Program-made: the position numbers and the translations under genes | Assembly: GCF_900590885.1 (NCBI RefSeq) | Contig: NZ_UUON01000048.1 | Location: forward strand, 434,001 to 498,000 | DNA from: Pseudomonas viridiflava | GTDB lineage: Bacteria; Pseudomonadota; Gammaproteobacteria; Pseudomonadales; Pseudomonadaceae | Direction: 5' to 3' | Length of the DNA stretch: 64,000 bases | Notes under the pieces: generated by a model | The model's database searches: none | Told to the model about the DNA's origin: nothing | The model's input: the letters and a program-made list of their open reading frames with translations, nothing else | In this document: piece by piece, positions 21,364-29,524 of the stretch | Layout of the letters: each line of letters begins with the position of its first letter | Numbering within the stretch: position 1 is the first letter of the stretch

Positions 21364-22119
21364 ATGCGTCGCACTATGGTAGCTGGTAACTGGAAGATGC
21401 ACGGTACCCGCGCCAGTGTCGCTGAGCTGATCAACGGCCTTCGTCACCTGGCATTGCCTAGCGGTGTTGATGTTGCGGTTTTCCCGCCTTGCTTGCATAT
21501 CAACCAGGTGGTTGATGGCTTGAAAGGCAAGTCGATTCAGGTCGGCGCGCAGAACTCTGCGGTGGAGCCCATGCAAGGTGCATTGACCGGTGAGATTTCG
21601 CCGAGTCAGTTGGTTGATGCGGGTTGTTCCTATGTGCTTGTTGGGCACTCCGAGCGCCGTCAGATGATGGGCGAGCGTGATGGGACACTCAATCGCAAGT
21701 TCGCAGCGGCACAGGCTTGTGGCTTGATTCCAGTGTTGTGCATAGGGGAGACCCTGGAGCAGCGTGAATCGGGCAAGACTCTTGAAGTTGTCTCGCGTCA
21801 GCTGGGCAGCATCATCGAGGAGCTGGGTGTTGGTGCGTTTGCAAAGGCAGTAATTGCTTACGAGCCGGTCTGGGCCATTGGCACCGGGCTGACTGCTACA
21901 CCGCAACAGGCGCAGGATGTGCACGCAGCCATCCGCGCGCAGTTAGCGGCAGAGAATTCTGAGGTCGCACAAGGTGTGCGGCTTCTATACGGCGGCAGCG
22001 TGAAGGCGGCCAATGCGGTCGAACTGTTCGGCATGCCGGATATCGATGGGGGGCTCATTGGTGGAGCTTCCCTGAATGCAGATGAGTTCGGTGCGATTTG
22101 TCGCGCCGCGGGAAACTGA
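21364..22119 (+). CDS. tpiA: Triosephosphate isomerase TpiA
   Basis: 251 aa, full-length TIM barrel. It has the substrate-binding NWKM near residues 10-13, catalytic His in VGHSERR, catalytic Glu in AYEPVWAIGTG and the phosphate-binding GGS loop (YGGSVKAAN). It interconverts glyceraldehyde-3-P and DHAP in central carbon metabolism. It ends 4 bp before secG, and the tpiA-secG pairing is typical in Pseudomonas. Confidence 0.98.
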   Translation: MRRTMVAGNWKMHGTRASVAELINGLRHLALPSGVDVAVFPPCLHINQVVDGLKGKSIQVGAQNSAVEPMQGALTGEISPSQLVDAGCSYVLVGHSERRQMMGERDGTLNRKFAAAQACGLIPVLCIGETLEQRESGKTLEVVSRQLGSIIEELGVGAFAKAVIAYEPVWAIGTGLTATPQQAQDVHAAIRAQLAAENSEVAQGVRLLYGGSVKAANAVELFGMPDIDGGLIGGASLNADEFGAICRAAGN

Positions 22120-22123
22120 AAAA

Positions 22124-22507
22124 ATGCTGGAAACAGTCGTAGTCGTTTTTCATCTGTTGGCTGCCCTGGGCGTAGTTGCCCTGGTTTTGTTGCAACAGGG
22201 TAAAGGTGCGGATGCTGGTGCGTCTTTCGGTGCAGGTGCTTCAAATACTGTGTTCGGAAGCCAAGGTTCCTCTACCTTTCTTAGTAAGTTTACTGCTATA
22301 CTTGCCGCCGGTTTCTTCATAACCAGCTTGGGGTTAGGTTACTTTGCTAAAGAGAAAGCTCATGTGCTGACTCAAGTAGGTCTCCCAAACCCAGCAGTGT
22401 TGGAAGTACCAAAAGCAAAACCGGCTTCTGATGATGTCCCGGTGCTTCAAGAGCAAAAGTCGGCTACTCCAGCGACTGACGTACCTCCAGCTCAAGAGCA
22501 GAAGTAA
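22124..22507 (+). CDS. secG: Preprotein translocase subunit SecG
   Basis: 127 aa. Two membrane segments (about 2-22 and 54-74) flank the conserved cytoplasmic loop LLQQGKGADAGASFGAGASNTVFGS. A Pro/Ala/Gln-rich tail from about residue 90 carries repeats ending in QEQK. It assists SecYEG during SecA-driven export. I start at MLETVVVVFHLL; upstream frame belongs to tpiA. It lies directly upstream of tRNA-Leu. Confidence 0.95.
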   Translation: MLETVVVVFHLLAALGVVALVLLQQGKGADAGASFGAGASNTVFGSQGSSTFLSKFTAILAAGFFITSLGLGYFAKEKAHVLTQVGLPNPAVLEVPKAKPASDDVPVLQEQKSATPATDVPPAQEQK

Positions 22508-22529
22508 GAAGGGTTGTAAGCGCTGTATT

Positions 22530-22615
22530 GCCGAGGTGGTGGAATTGGTAGACACGCAACCTTGAGGTGGTTGTGCCCATAGGGTGTAGGGGTTCGAGTC
22601 CCCTTCTCGGTACCA
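22530..22615 (+). tRNA. tRNA-Leu (anticodon GAG)
   Basis: 86-nt cloverleaf with a long variable arm typical of leucine tRNA. The acceptor starts GCCGAGG, the anticodon loop is TT-GAG-GT on a CAACC/GGTTG stem, the T arm carries GGTTCGAGTCC, and CCA is encoded. It reads CUC and CUU codons. The secG-tRNA-Leu order is shared with PAO1 and E. coli. Confidence 0.97.
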
Positions 22616-22624
22616 ATTATCAGG

Positions 22625-22649
22625 AGAGCCCGCTGTTGCGGGCTTTCTT
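22625..22649 (+). terminator. Intrinsic terminator after tRNA-Leu
   Basis: AGCCCG-ctgttg-CGGGCT stem followed by TTCTT, 9 bp after the tRNA CCA end. Confidence 0.8.
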
Positions 22650-22666
22650 GTAGGTGGAAGGTTACA

Positions 22667-22695
22667 TTGACCCTGTAAGGGATCGGTCGTATACT
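22667..22695 (+). promoter_or_regulatory. Sigma-70 promoter of the initiator tRNA operon
   Basis: TTGACC (22667-22672), 17-bp spacer, TATACT (22690-22695); the predicted start near 22702 is about 10 nt before the mature tRNA. It lies between the tRNA-Leu terminator and tRNA-fMet, giving the latter and possibly the rimP-nusA-infB operon an independent start. Confidence 0.85.
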
Positions 22696-22711
22696 TCCGC
22701 CCCAGCTTTGT

Positions 22712-22788
<77 letters not shown>

Positions 22789-22798
22789 GTTTTAGCGG

Positions 22799-22820
22799 AG
22801 CCCCTTTTAAGGGGCTTTTT
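22799..22820 (+). terminator. Terminator between tRNA-fMet and rimP
   Basis: AGCCCCTT/AAGGGGCT stem with a TT loop and a T tail. Read-through would be needed for the tRNA promoter to serve rimP-nusA. Confidence 0.85.
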
Positions 22821-22928
22821 GTTAGCTGGACACTTTCAACGCCGCTGTTCGACGGCGTTTCAAGGATGGGCGTTTCGCCCATTTTTTTATTTTGCACAGC
22901 ATGCACATACATGCACGAGGGGGTTCAG

Positions 22929-23387
22929 GTGTCGAGCAAGCTAGAAGAGTTGCAGGCCTTGTTGGCCCCGGTGGTCGTGGCCCTAGGCTATGAATGCTGG
23001 GGTATTGAGTTTTCGGCTCAAGGTCGCCACTCAATGTTGCGCGTTTATATCGATAAAGAGGGCGGTGTGCTGGTGGACGATTGCGCCATTGTCAGCCGTC
23101 AGATCAGCGGTGTCCTGGATGTTGAAGATCCAATCTCCGTTGAATACACCCTCGAAGTTTCCTCGCCAGGCATGGAACGCCCACTGTTCACTATTGAGCA
23201 GTTTGCAAAATTTGCCGGTGAACAAGTGAAGATCAAGCTGCGCTCCCCGTTCGAAGGGCGACGCAACTTTCAGGGCCTTCTGCGCGGTGTAGAAGAACAG
23301 GATGTCGTGGTGCAGGTAGAAGACCATGAGTTCCTGTTGCCGATCGATATGATCGACAAGGCCAACATTATTCCCAGTTTTGACTGA
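22929..23387 (+). CDS. rimP: Ribosome maturation factor RimP
   Basis: 152 aa. The N-terminal alpha/beta domain (ALGYECWGIEFSAQGRHSMLRVYID) and the conserved DPISVEYTLEVSSPGMERPL motif near residues 70-90 are followed by an SH3-like C-terminal domain. It is needed for 30S maturation. I chose GTG at 22929 because the protein then begins (M)SSKLEELQALL like its P. aeruginosa homologue and a GAGGGGG site sits 5-6 nt upstream; the upstream frame lacks homology. First gene of the nusA operon. Confidence 0.95.
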   Translation: MSSKLEELQALLAPVVVALGYECWGIEFSAQGRHSMLRVYIDKEGGVLVDDCAIVSRQISGVLDVEDPISVEYTLEVSSPGMERPLFTIEQFAKFAGEQVKIKLRSPFEGRRNFQGLLRGVEEQDVVVQVEDHEFLLPIDMIDKANIIPSFD

Positions 23388-23434
23388 GACGCGGATCCCG
23401 CGGATCCAATGGCTTGCGAAAGGCGAGGCGTACG

Positions 23435-24916
23435 ATGAGCAAAGAAGTACTGCTGGTTGTTGAGTCGGTATCCAATGAAAAGGGCGTACCGGCAAACGTG
23501 ATTTTTGAAGCGCTGGAGCTGGCCCTGGCCACTGCTACCAAAAAGCGTTTTGAAGACGAAGTTGATCTGCGTGTGGAAATCAACCGCCACACCGGTGCCT
23601 ATGAGACTTTCCGTCGCTGGACGGTCGTCGAAGAAGCCGATCTTGATGATCCGGCCATCGAAACCTGGCCGAGCAAGGTTGCGCAAACGCACCCGGGCGC
23701 CCAGGTCGGTGATGTCGTCGAAGAAAAGATCGAGTCGATCGAGTTCGGCCGTATCGCTGCACAGACCGCCAAACAGGTGATCGTGCAGAAGGTTCGCGAA
23801 GCCGAGCGCGCTCAAGTCGTTGACGCTTATCGCGAGCGCCTGGGTGAAATCATCTCCGGCACCGTGAAAAAAGTTACCCGCGACAACGTGATCGTTGATC
23901 TGGGCAACAACGCCGAAGCGTTGCTGGCCCGTGAAGACATCATCTCTCGCGAAACCTTCCGTGTCGGCGTGCGTCTGCGTGCGCTGCTCAAGGAAATCCG
24001 CACCGAGAACCGCGGCCCTCAGCTGATCCTGTCGCGTACCGCGCCGGAAATGCTGATCGAGCTGTTCCGTATCGAAGTGCCGGAAATCGCCGAAGGCCTG
24101 ATCGAAGTCATGGCTGCGTCCCGCGACCCGGGTTCGCGCGCCAAGATCGCGGTCCGCTCCAAGGACAAACGCATCGACCCGCAAGGCGCTTGCATTGGTA
24201 TGCGCGGTTCGCGCGTCCAGGCAGTGTCGGGCGAATTGGGCGGTGAGCGTGTGGACATCGTCCTGTGGGACGATAACCCGGCGCAGTTTGTGATCAACGC
24301 CATGTCGCCGGCTGAAGTGGCGGCAATTATCGTTGACGAAGATGCCCATGCAATGGACATCGCCGTTGGCGCAGACAATCTGGCTCAGGCCATTGGTCGT
24401 GGTGGTCAGAACGTGCGTCTGGCCAGCCAACTGACCGGTTGGACCCTGAACGTGATGACCGAATCGGACATCCAGGCTAAGCAGCAAGCTGAAACCGGTG
24501 ACATCCTGCGCAACTTCATCGAAGAGTTGGAAGTCGATGAAGACCTGGCGCAGGTGCTGGTAGATGAAGGCTTCACCAGCCTGGAAGAGATTGCCTACGT
24601 ACCGTTGGAAGAAATGCTCAACATCGACGGCTTTGACGAAGACACCGTCAACGAGCTTCGCGCTCGGGCCAAGGATCGCTTGTTGACTAAAGCCATCGCT
24701 ACTGAGGAAAAGCTGGCAGACGCCCATCCGGCCGAAGACCTGCTCTCGCTTGAGGGTATGGACAAGGATTTGGCGATGGAACTGGCGGTGCGCGGCGTAA
24801 TTACCCGCGAAGACCTGGCCGAGCAGTCTATTGACGATCTGCTCGACATCGACGGCATTGACGATGATCGTGCCGGCAAGTTGATCATGGCCGCCCGAGC
24901 CCATTGGTTCGAGTAA
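23435..24916 (+). CDS. nusA: Transcription termination/antitermination factor NusA
   Basis: 493 aa. Domains in order: N-terminal polymerase-binding domain (1-130), S1 (about 135-200), KH1 and KH2 (about 205-345, with the MRGSRVQAVSGELGGERVD loop), and two C-terminal acidic helix-hairpin-helix repeats (about 365-490). It regulates pausing, Rho and lambda-N-like antitermination. The start MSKEVLLVVESV gives the standard Pseudomonas length; an upstream GTG/ATG in frame is not needed. Confidence 0.98.
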   Translation: MSKEVLLVVESVSNEKGVPANVIFEALELALATATKKRFEDEVDLRVEINRHTGAYETFRRWTVVEEADLDDPAIETWPSKVAQTHPGAQVGDVVEEKIESIEFGRIAAQTAKQVIVQKVREAERAQVVDAYRERLGEIISGTVKKVTRDNVIVDLGNNAEALLAREDIISRETFRVGVRLRALLKEIRTENRGPQLILSRTAPEMLIELFRIEVPEIAEGLIEVMAASRDPGSRAKIAVRSKDKRIDPQGACIGMRGSRVQAVSGELGGERVDIVLWDDNPAQFVINAMSPAEVAAIIVDEDAHAMDIAVGADNLAQAIGRGGQNVRLASQLTGWTLNVMTESDIQAKQQAETGDILRNFIEELEVDEDLAQVLVDEGFTSLEEIAYVPLEEMLNIDGFDEDTVNELRARAKDRLLTKAIATEEKLADAHPAEDLLSLEGMDKDLAMELAVRGVITREDLAEQSIDDLLDIDGIDDDRAGKLIMAARAHWFE

Positions 24917-24943
24917 CTAGGCGCGGCCTGAGGAGAGAAGTGC

Positions 24944-27469
24944 ATGACGCAAGTCACGGTGAAACAACTGGCCGATGAGGTCAAAACACCGGTAGAGCGC
25001 CTGTTGCAGCAGATGCGTGAGGCAGGTCTGCCGCACACCGCCGCCGATGAAGGTGTGAGCGATAGTGAGAAGCAGTCTTTGCTGACTCACTTGAAGAGCA
25101 GCCACAAGGCGAAAGTGGAAGAACCGCGCAAGATTACATTGCAGCGCAAAACCACCAGCACCCTGCGTGTTGCTGGTAGCAAGAGCATCAGCGTTGAAGT
25201 ACGCAAGAAGAAAGTCTTCGTACAGCGCAGCCCGGAAGAAATCGAAGCCGAGCGCAAACGCGAGCTGGAAGAACGTCGCGCAGTAGAAAATGCTGCTCGT
25301 CAGAAGGCTGAAGAAGAAGCCAAGCGTCGCGCCGAAGAAGAAGCGCGTCGCCAGCCTGCTGCTGCGCAACCTGCTGGTACTGAAGCGGTCGCCGCTCCAG
25401 CTGCGCCTGTTGAAGCTGTGCGTGAGGCCGCTCCGGTTGCCGCTGCACCAGCACCTGCAGCTGACGCCCGCAAACGCGACGAACCTCGTCGTCCGGACAA
25501 GCCACGTGCTGACGATAACAATCGTCGCGGTGGTGGCGGTGATGGCGAGCGCAAAAACGCTCCGCATCGCGCCTCGGTCAAAGAGAAAGCGCCTGCTCCA
25601 CGCGTTGCCCCACGTACTACCGACGAAGAAAGCGATGGCTTCCGTCGTGGTGGTCGCGGCAAGGCCAAGCTGAAAAAACGCAACGCCCACGGTTTCCAGA
25701 GCCCAACCGGCCCTGTCGTGCGTGATGTGCAGATCGGCGAGACCATCACTGTTGGCGATCTCGCTAATCAGATGTCGGTCAAGGCTGCTGAAATCATCAA
25801 GTTCATGTTCAAACTGGGTACTCCAGCGACCATCAACCAGGTGCTTGATCAGGAAACTGCTCAGCTTGTGGCTGAGGAGTTGGGCCACAAAGTGACCCTG
25901 GTCAGCGACACCGCCCTGGAAGACTCCCTGGCAGAGTCCCTGAAGTTTGAAGGTGAGACGTTCTCCCGTGCGCCAGTTGTGACCGTAATGGGTCACGTTG
26001 ACCATGGTAAGACTTCGCTGCTCGACTACATCCGTCGTGCCAAGGTAGCTGCTGGCGAAGCCGGCGGTATCACCCAGCATATCGGTGCGTACCACGTTGA
26101 AACCGAGCGCGGCATGGTCACCTTCCTCGACACCCCAGGTCACGCCGCGTTTACCGCAATGCGTGCCCGTGGTGCCAAGGCGACTGATATCGTGATCCTG
26201 GTAGTTGCAGCGGACGACGGCGTGATGCCGCAGACCATTGAAGCTGTCCAGCACGCCAAGGCCGCTGGTGTTCCACTGGTTGTTGCAGTGAACAAGATCG
26301 ACAAGCCGGGCGCCGATCTTGATCGCATCCGTAGCGAACTGTCGGTTCACGGTGTGACGTCTGAAGAGTGGGGCGGTGATACGCCGTTCGTTTCGGTTTC
26401 GGCGAAAGTCGGTACTGGTGTGGACGAACTGCTCGAAGCGGTCCTGCTGCAAGCTGAAGTACTCGAACTGAAAGCAACTCCATCGGCCCCAGGTCGTGGT
26501 GTTGTGGTTGAATCGCGTCTCGACAAGGGTCGTGGCCCGGTTGCGACCGTTCTGGTTCAAGACGGTACCCTGCGCCAAGGCGACATGGTGCTGGTCGGTT
26601 CGAACTATGGCCGTGTACGTGCCATGCTCGACGAGAACGGTAAGCCAATCAAGGAAGCCGGTCCTTCCATCCCTGTCGAGATCCTCGGCCTGGACGGTAC
26701 CCCGGACGCTGGCGACGAGATGAGCGTGCTGTCCGACGAGAAGAAAGCCCGTGAAGTGGCTCTGTTCCGTCAAGGCAAGTTCCGCGAAGTCAAACTGGCT
26801 CGCGCTCACGCCGGCAAGCTGGAAAACATCTTTGAGAATATGGGCCAGGCAGAGAAGAAGACGCTTAACATCGTCCTCAAATCTGACGTTCGTGGTTCCC
26901 TCGAAGCGTTGAACGGCGCCTTGAACGGCCTGGGTAACGACGAAGTGCAAGTGCGCGTTGTCGGTGGCGGTGTCGGTGGTATCACCGAATCCGACGCCAA
27001 CCTGGCACTGGCTTCCAACGCTGTACTGTTCGGCTTCAACGTGCGTGCCGATGCTGGCGCACGGAAGATCGTCGAGCAGGAAGGCCTGGACATGCGTTAC
27101 TACAACGTCATCTACGACATCATCGAAGACGTCAAGAAAGCCCTCACCGGCATGCTTGGCAGCGACGTACGGGAGAACATCCTGGGTGTTGCCGAGGTGC
27201 GTGACGTGTTCCGCTCGCCGAAATTCGGCGCGATCGCCGGTTGCATGGTTATCGAAGGTACCGTGTACCGTAACCGTCCAATCCGTGTACTGCGTGAAGA
27301 CATCGTTATCTTCGAAGGCGAGCTGGAATCCCTGCGCCGCTTCAAGGATGACGCTTCCGAAGTACGTGCCGGCATGGAATGCGGTATTGGCGTCAAGAGC
27401 TACAACGACGTCAAGGCTGGCGACAAGATCGAAGTCTACGAGAAGGTTCAGGTTGCTCGCAGCCTCTAA
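24944..27469 (+). CDS. infB: Translation initiation factor IF-2
   Basis: 841 aa. An N-terminal IF2_N domain (1-55), then a charged Ala/Glu/Arg-rich linker (about 85-240), then a second IF2_N-like piece and the GTPase G domain with G1 GHVDHGKT near residue 350, DTPGH (G3) and NKID (G4), followed by domains II, III and IV. It places initiator tRNA on the 30S subunit, which pairs well with the fMet tRNA gene just upstream. The linker is typical of gammaproteobacterial IF-2; internal starts giving short forms, known in E. coli, were not resolved here. Confidence 0.98.
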   Translation: MTQVTVKQLADEVKTPVERLLQQMREAGLPHTAADEGVSDSEKQSLLTHLKSSHKAKVEEPRKITLQRKTTSTLRVAGSKSISVEVRKKKVFVQRSPEEIEAERKRELEERRAVENAARQKAEEEAKRRAEEEARRQPAAAQPAGTEAVAAPAAPVEAVREAAPVAAAPAPAADARKRDEPRRPDKPRADDNNRRGGGGDGERKNAPHRASVKEKAPAPRVAPRTTDEESDGFRRGGRGKAKLKKRNAHGFQSPTGPVVRDVQIGETITVGDLANQMSVKAAEIIKFMFKLGTPATINQVLDQETAQLVAEELGHKVTLVSDTALEDSLAESLKFEGETFSRAPVVTVMGHVDHGKTSLLDYIRRAKVAAGEAGGITQHIGAYHVETERGMVTFLDTPGHAAFTAMRARGAKATDIVILVVAADDGVMPQTIEAVQHAKAAGVPLVVAVNKIDKPGADLDRIRSELSVHGVTSEEWGGDTPFVSVSAKVGTGVDELLEAVLLQAEVLELKATPSAPGRGVVVESRLDKGRGPVATVLVQDGTLRQGDMVLVGSNYGRVRAMLDENGKPIKEAGPSIPVEILGLDGTPDAGDEMSVLSDEKKAREVALFRQGKFREVKLARAHAGKLENIFENMGQAEKKTLNIVLKSDVRGSLEALNGALNGLGNDEVQVRVVGGGVGGITESDANLALASNAVLFGFNVRADAGARKIVEQEGLDMRYYNVIYDIIEDVKKALTGMLGSDVRENILGVAEVRDVFRSPKFGAIAGCMVIEGTVYRNRPIRVLREDIVIFEGELESLRRFKDDASEVRAGMECGIGVKSYNDVKAGDKIEVYEKVQVARSL

Positions 27470-27540
27470 CTCGCGCACTTCCGGAGCCACGCCGCGTGTG
27501 GGCATGCAAATGCCCCGCGCAGCGTACGGACTCTAAACGC

Positions 27541-27577
27541 AACGCCCGGTCTGGCTTTTGTCAGGCCGGGCGTTTGC
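27541..27577 (+). terminator. Hairpin between infB and rbfA
   Basis: AACGCCCGG and CCGGGCGTT arms around a loop containing a T run, followed by TTTG. It is a plausible partial terminator inside the operon, lowering rbfA-truB relative to infB. Confidence 0.6.
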
Positions 27578-27628
27578 CGCTTTCAGACCCCACGGGTTTC
27601 ACCGTGTGGCAGTAACAGGTAACAAGAC

Positions 27629-28024
27629 ATGGCAAAAGAATACAGCCGTACCCAACGTATCGGCGATCAGATGCAGCGCGAGCTGGCCCAACTGATCCGT
27701 CGCGAAGTCAAAGACCCGCGCGTTGGCCTAGTCACCATCACCGCCGTTGAAGTGAGCCGTGACGTGGGTCACGCCAAGATCTTCATCACCGTGATGGGGC
27801 AGGACAGCAGCGAAGAAATCGCGCAAAGCATCAAGGTGCTCAACTCGGCTGCGGGTTTCCTGCGCATGCAGTTGGCCCGTGAAATGAAGCTGCGCAGCGT
27901 GCCTCAGTTGCACTTCCACTACGACGAAAGCGTCGTGCGTGGCGCGCACCTGTCGGCACTCATCGAGCGCGCGGTGGCGGAAGACAGCCAGCACCCGTCC
28001 ACACCTGAAGACGCCAAGGAGTAA
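27629..28024 (+). CDS. rbfA: Ribosome-binding factor A
   Basis: 131 aa, a KH-like fold: RTQRIGDQMQRELAQLIRREVKDPRVG at the N terminus, then VSRDVGHAKIFITVMG and LRSVPQLHFHYDESV. It is a late 30S assembly factor acting on helix 1 of 16S rRNA and is cold-shock relevant. Three bases separate its stop from truB, so they are co-translated. Confidence 0.97.
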   Translation: MAKEYSRTQRIGDQMQRELAQLIRREVKDPRVGLVTITAVEVSRDVGHAKIFITVMGQDSSEEIAQSIKVLNSAAGFLRMQLAREMKLRSVPQLHFHYDESVVRGAHLSALIERAVAEDSQHPSTPEDAKE

Positions 28025-28027
28025 GCG

Positions 28028-28945
28028 GTGGCTCAGGTCAAACGTATCCGTCGCAACGTCAGCGGCATCATTCTGCTCGACAAACCCATTGGCTTTACCT
28101 CCAATGCCGCGTTGCAGAAGGTTCGCTGGCTGCTCAACGCCGAGAAGGCCGGGCACACCGGCAGCCTCGACCCCTTGGCCACCGGCGTGCTGCCGTTGTG
28201 CTTTGGCGAGGCGACCAAGTTCTCGCAATACCTGCTCGATTCCGACAAGGGTTATGAAACCCTGATGCAACTGGGCAAGACCACCACCACGGCCGATGCC
28301 GAAGGTGATGTTCTGCAGGTTCGCGACGTGACCGTTGGTCGCTCTGATATCGAAGCCGCTTTACCCGCTTTTCGTGGGCAAATCAGTCAGATACCGCCGA
28401 TGTACTCGGCGCTCAAGCGTGATGGCCAGCCCCTTTACAAGCTGGCACGTGCGGGCGAAGTAGTGGAGCGCGAACCGCGTTCTGTTACTATTGCGCGCTT
28501 GGAATTGCTCGCCCATGAAGGCGACACTGCCCGCCTGGCCGTGGACTGCAGCAAAGGCACCTATATCCGTACCCTGGTGGAAGATATCGGTGAACAGCTC
28601 GGTTGCGGTGCGTATGTTGCAGAACTGCGACGCACCCAGGCAGGCCCTTTCAGCCTGGCCCAGACGGTTACGCTGGAAGAGCTGGAAGCGGTACATGCCG
28701 AAGGCGGCAATGAAGCAGTTGATCGCTTCCTGATGCCTTCGGACAGCGGTTTGCTCGATTGGCCACTGCTGCACTTTTCGGAGCACAGCGCGTTCTACTG
28801 GCTCAACGGCCAGCCGGTACGTGCCCCGGATGCCCCGAAGTTCGGCATGGTGCGAGTACAGGATCATAACGGTCGCTTTATCGGTATCGGTGAAGTGAGC
28901 GAAGACGGGCGTATCGCGCCGCGTCGACTGATTCGGTCAGAATGA
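28028..28945 (+). CDS. truB: tRNA pseudouridine-55 synthase TruB
   Basis: 305 aa. Catalytic Asp is in GSLDPLATGVLP near residue 48; the KPIGFTSN and GTYIRTLVEDIG motifs are conserved, and a C-terminal PUA-like domain follows from about 250. It makes pseudouridine 55 in the T loop of nearly all tRNAs. The start is GTG at 28028, giving MAQVKRIRRN. It belongs to the conserved infB-rbfA-truB-rpsO-pnp order. Confidence 0.97.
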   Translation: MAQVKRIRRNVSGIILLDKPIGFTSNAALQKVRWLLNAEKAGHTGSLDPLATGVLPLCFGEATKFSQYLLDSDKGYETLMQLGKTTTTADAEGDVLQVRDVTVGRSDIEAALPAFRGQISQIPPMYSALKRDGQPLYKLARAGEVVEREPRSVTIARLELLAHEGDTARLAVDCSKGTYIRTLVEDIGEQLGCGAYVAELRRTQAGPFSLAQTVTLEELEAVHAEGGNEAVDRFLMPSDSGLLDWPLLHFSEHSAFYWLNGQPVRAPDAPKFGMVRVQDHNGRFIGIGEVSEDGRIAPRRLIRSE

Positions 28946-29018
28946 CCGAACGAGTGTGGCTGTTAACAGGCACGGTCAACACTCATTTTTAGATACAGGG
29001 ATTTGTCCCTGGCCTGTT

Positions 29019-29041
29019 GAAACTGCCCTTTGGGTGGTTTC
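29019..29041 (+). promoter_or_regulatory. 10-bp hairpin in the rpsO leader, possible S15 operator
   Basis: GAAACTGCCC pairs with GGGTGGTTTC around a TTT loop; two adjacent G.U pairs interrupt the stem. It ends about 4 nt before the A-rich ribosome site of rpsO. S15 represses its own mRNA in several bacteria through unrelated structures that share a G.U/G-C element, so this could be the local operator; that is inference. Confidence 0.4.
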
Positions 29042-29060
29042 CTGAAAAAAGGATTGCCTC

Positions 29061-29330
29061 ATGGCTCTCGACGTTCAAGAAAAAGCACAAATCGTTGCTG
29101 ACTATCAGCAAGCTGTTGGTGACACTGGTTCGCCAGAAGTGCAAGTTGCACTGCTGACCCACAACATCAACAAGCTGCAAGGTCACTTCAAGGCCAACGG
29201 TAAAGACCACCACTCCCGTCGTGGTCTGATCCGCATGGTAAACCAGCGCCGTAAGCTGCTGGACTACCTGAAAGGCAAGGATCTGGGTCGTTATCAGGCT
29301 CTGATCGGTCGCCTGGGTCTGCGTCGCTAA
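29061..29330 (+). CDS. rpsO: 30S ribosomal protein S15
   Basis: 89 aa, full-length S15: helical bundle with the signature HxxHSRRGLIRMVNQRRKLLDYLK in the second half. It binds the 16S central-domain three-way junction and helps bridge the subunits. A leader hairpin precedes the AAAAAAGG ribosome site. As in E. coli, pnp lies directly downstream. Confidence 0.98.
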   Translation: MALDVQEKAQIVADYQQAVGDTGSPEVQVALLTHNINKLQGHFKANGKDHHSRRGLIRMVNQRRKLLDYLKGKDLGRYQALIGRLGLRR

Positions 29331-29524
29331 TAAGCGATTGCGCTAGAGGTTGGTTGTCTGCCGTGTGTCAGTGGGATTCCCGCTGGCCCATGGTAGGCTC
29401 CCAGCCTCAAGTTTTATCTGGATACACGTTTTACCCTGGACAAGGGTTGGGCCGATTCCCGACATTGCCCAAGAATTTCGCAAGAAGACAAGTTCCCCAA
29501 GAGCCACAAAGAAGGTAGGACACC

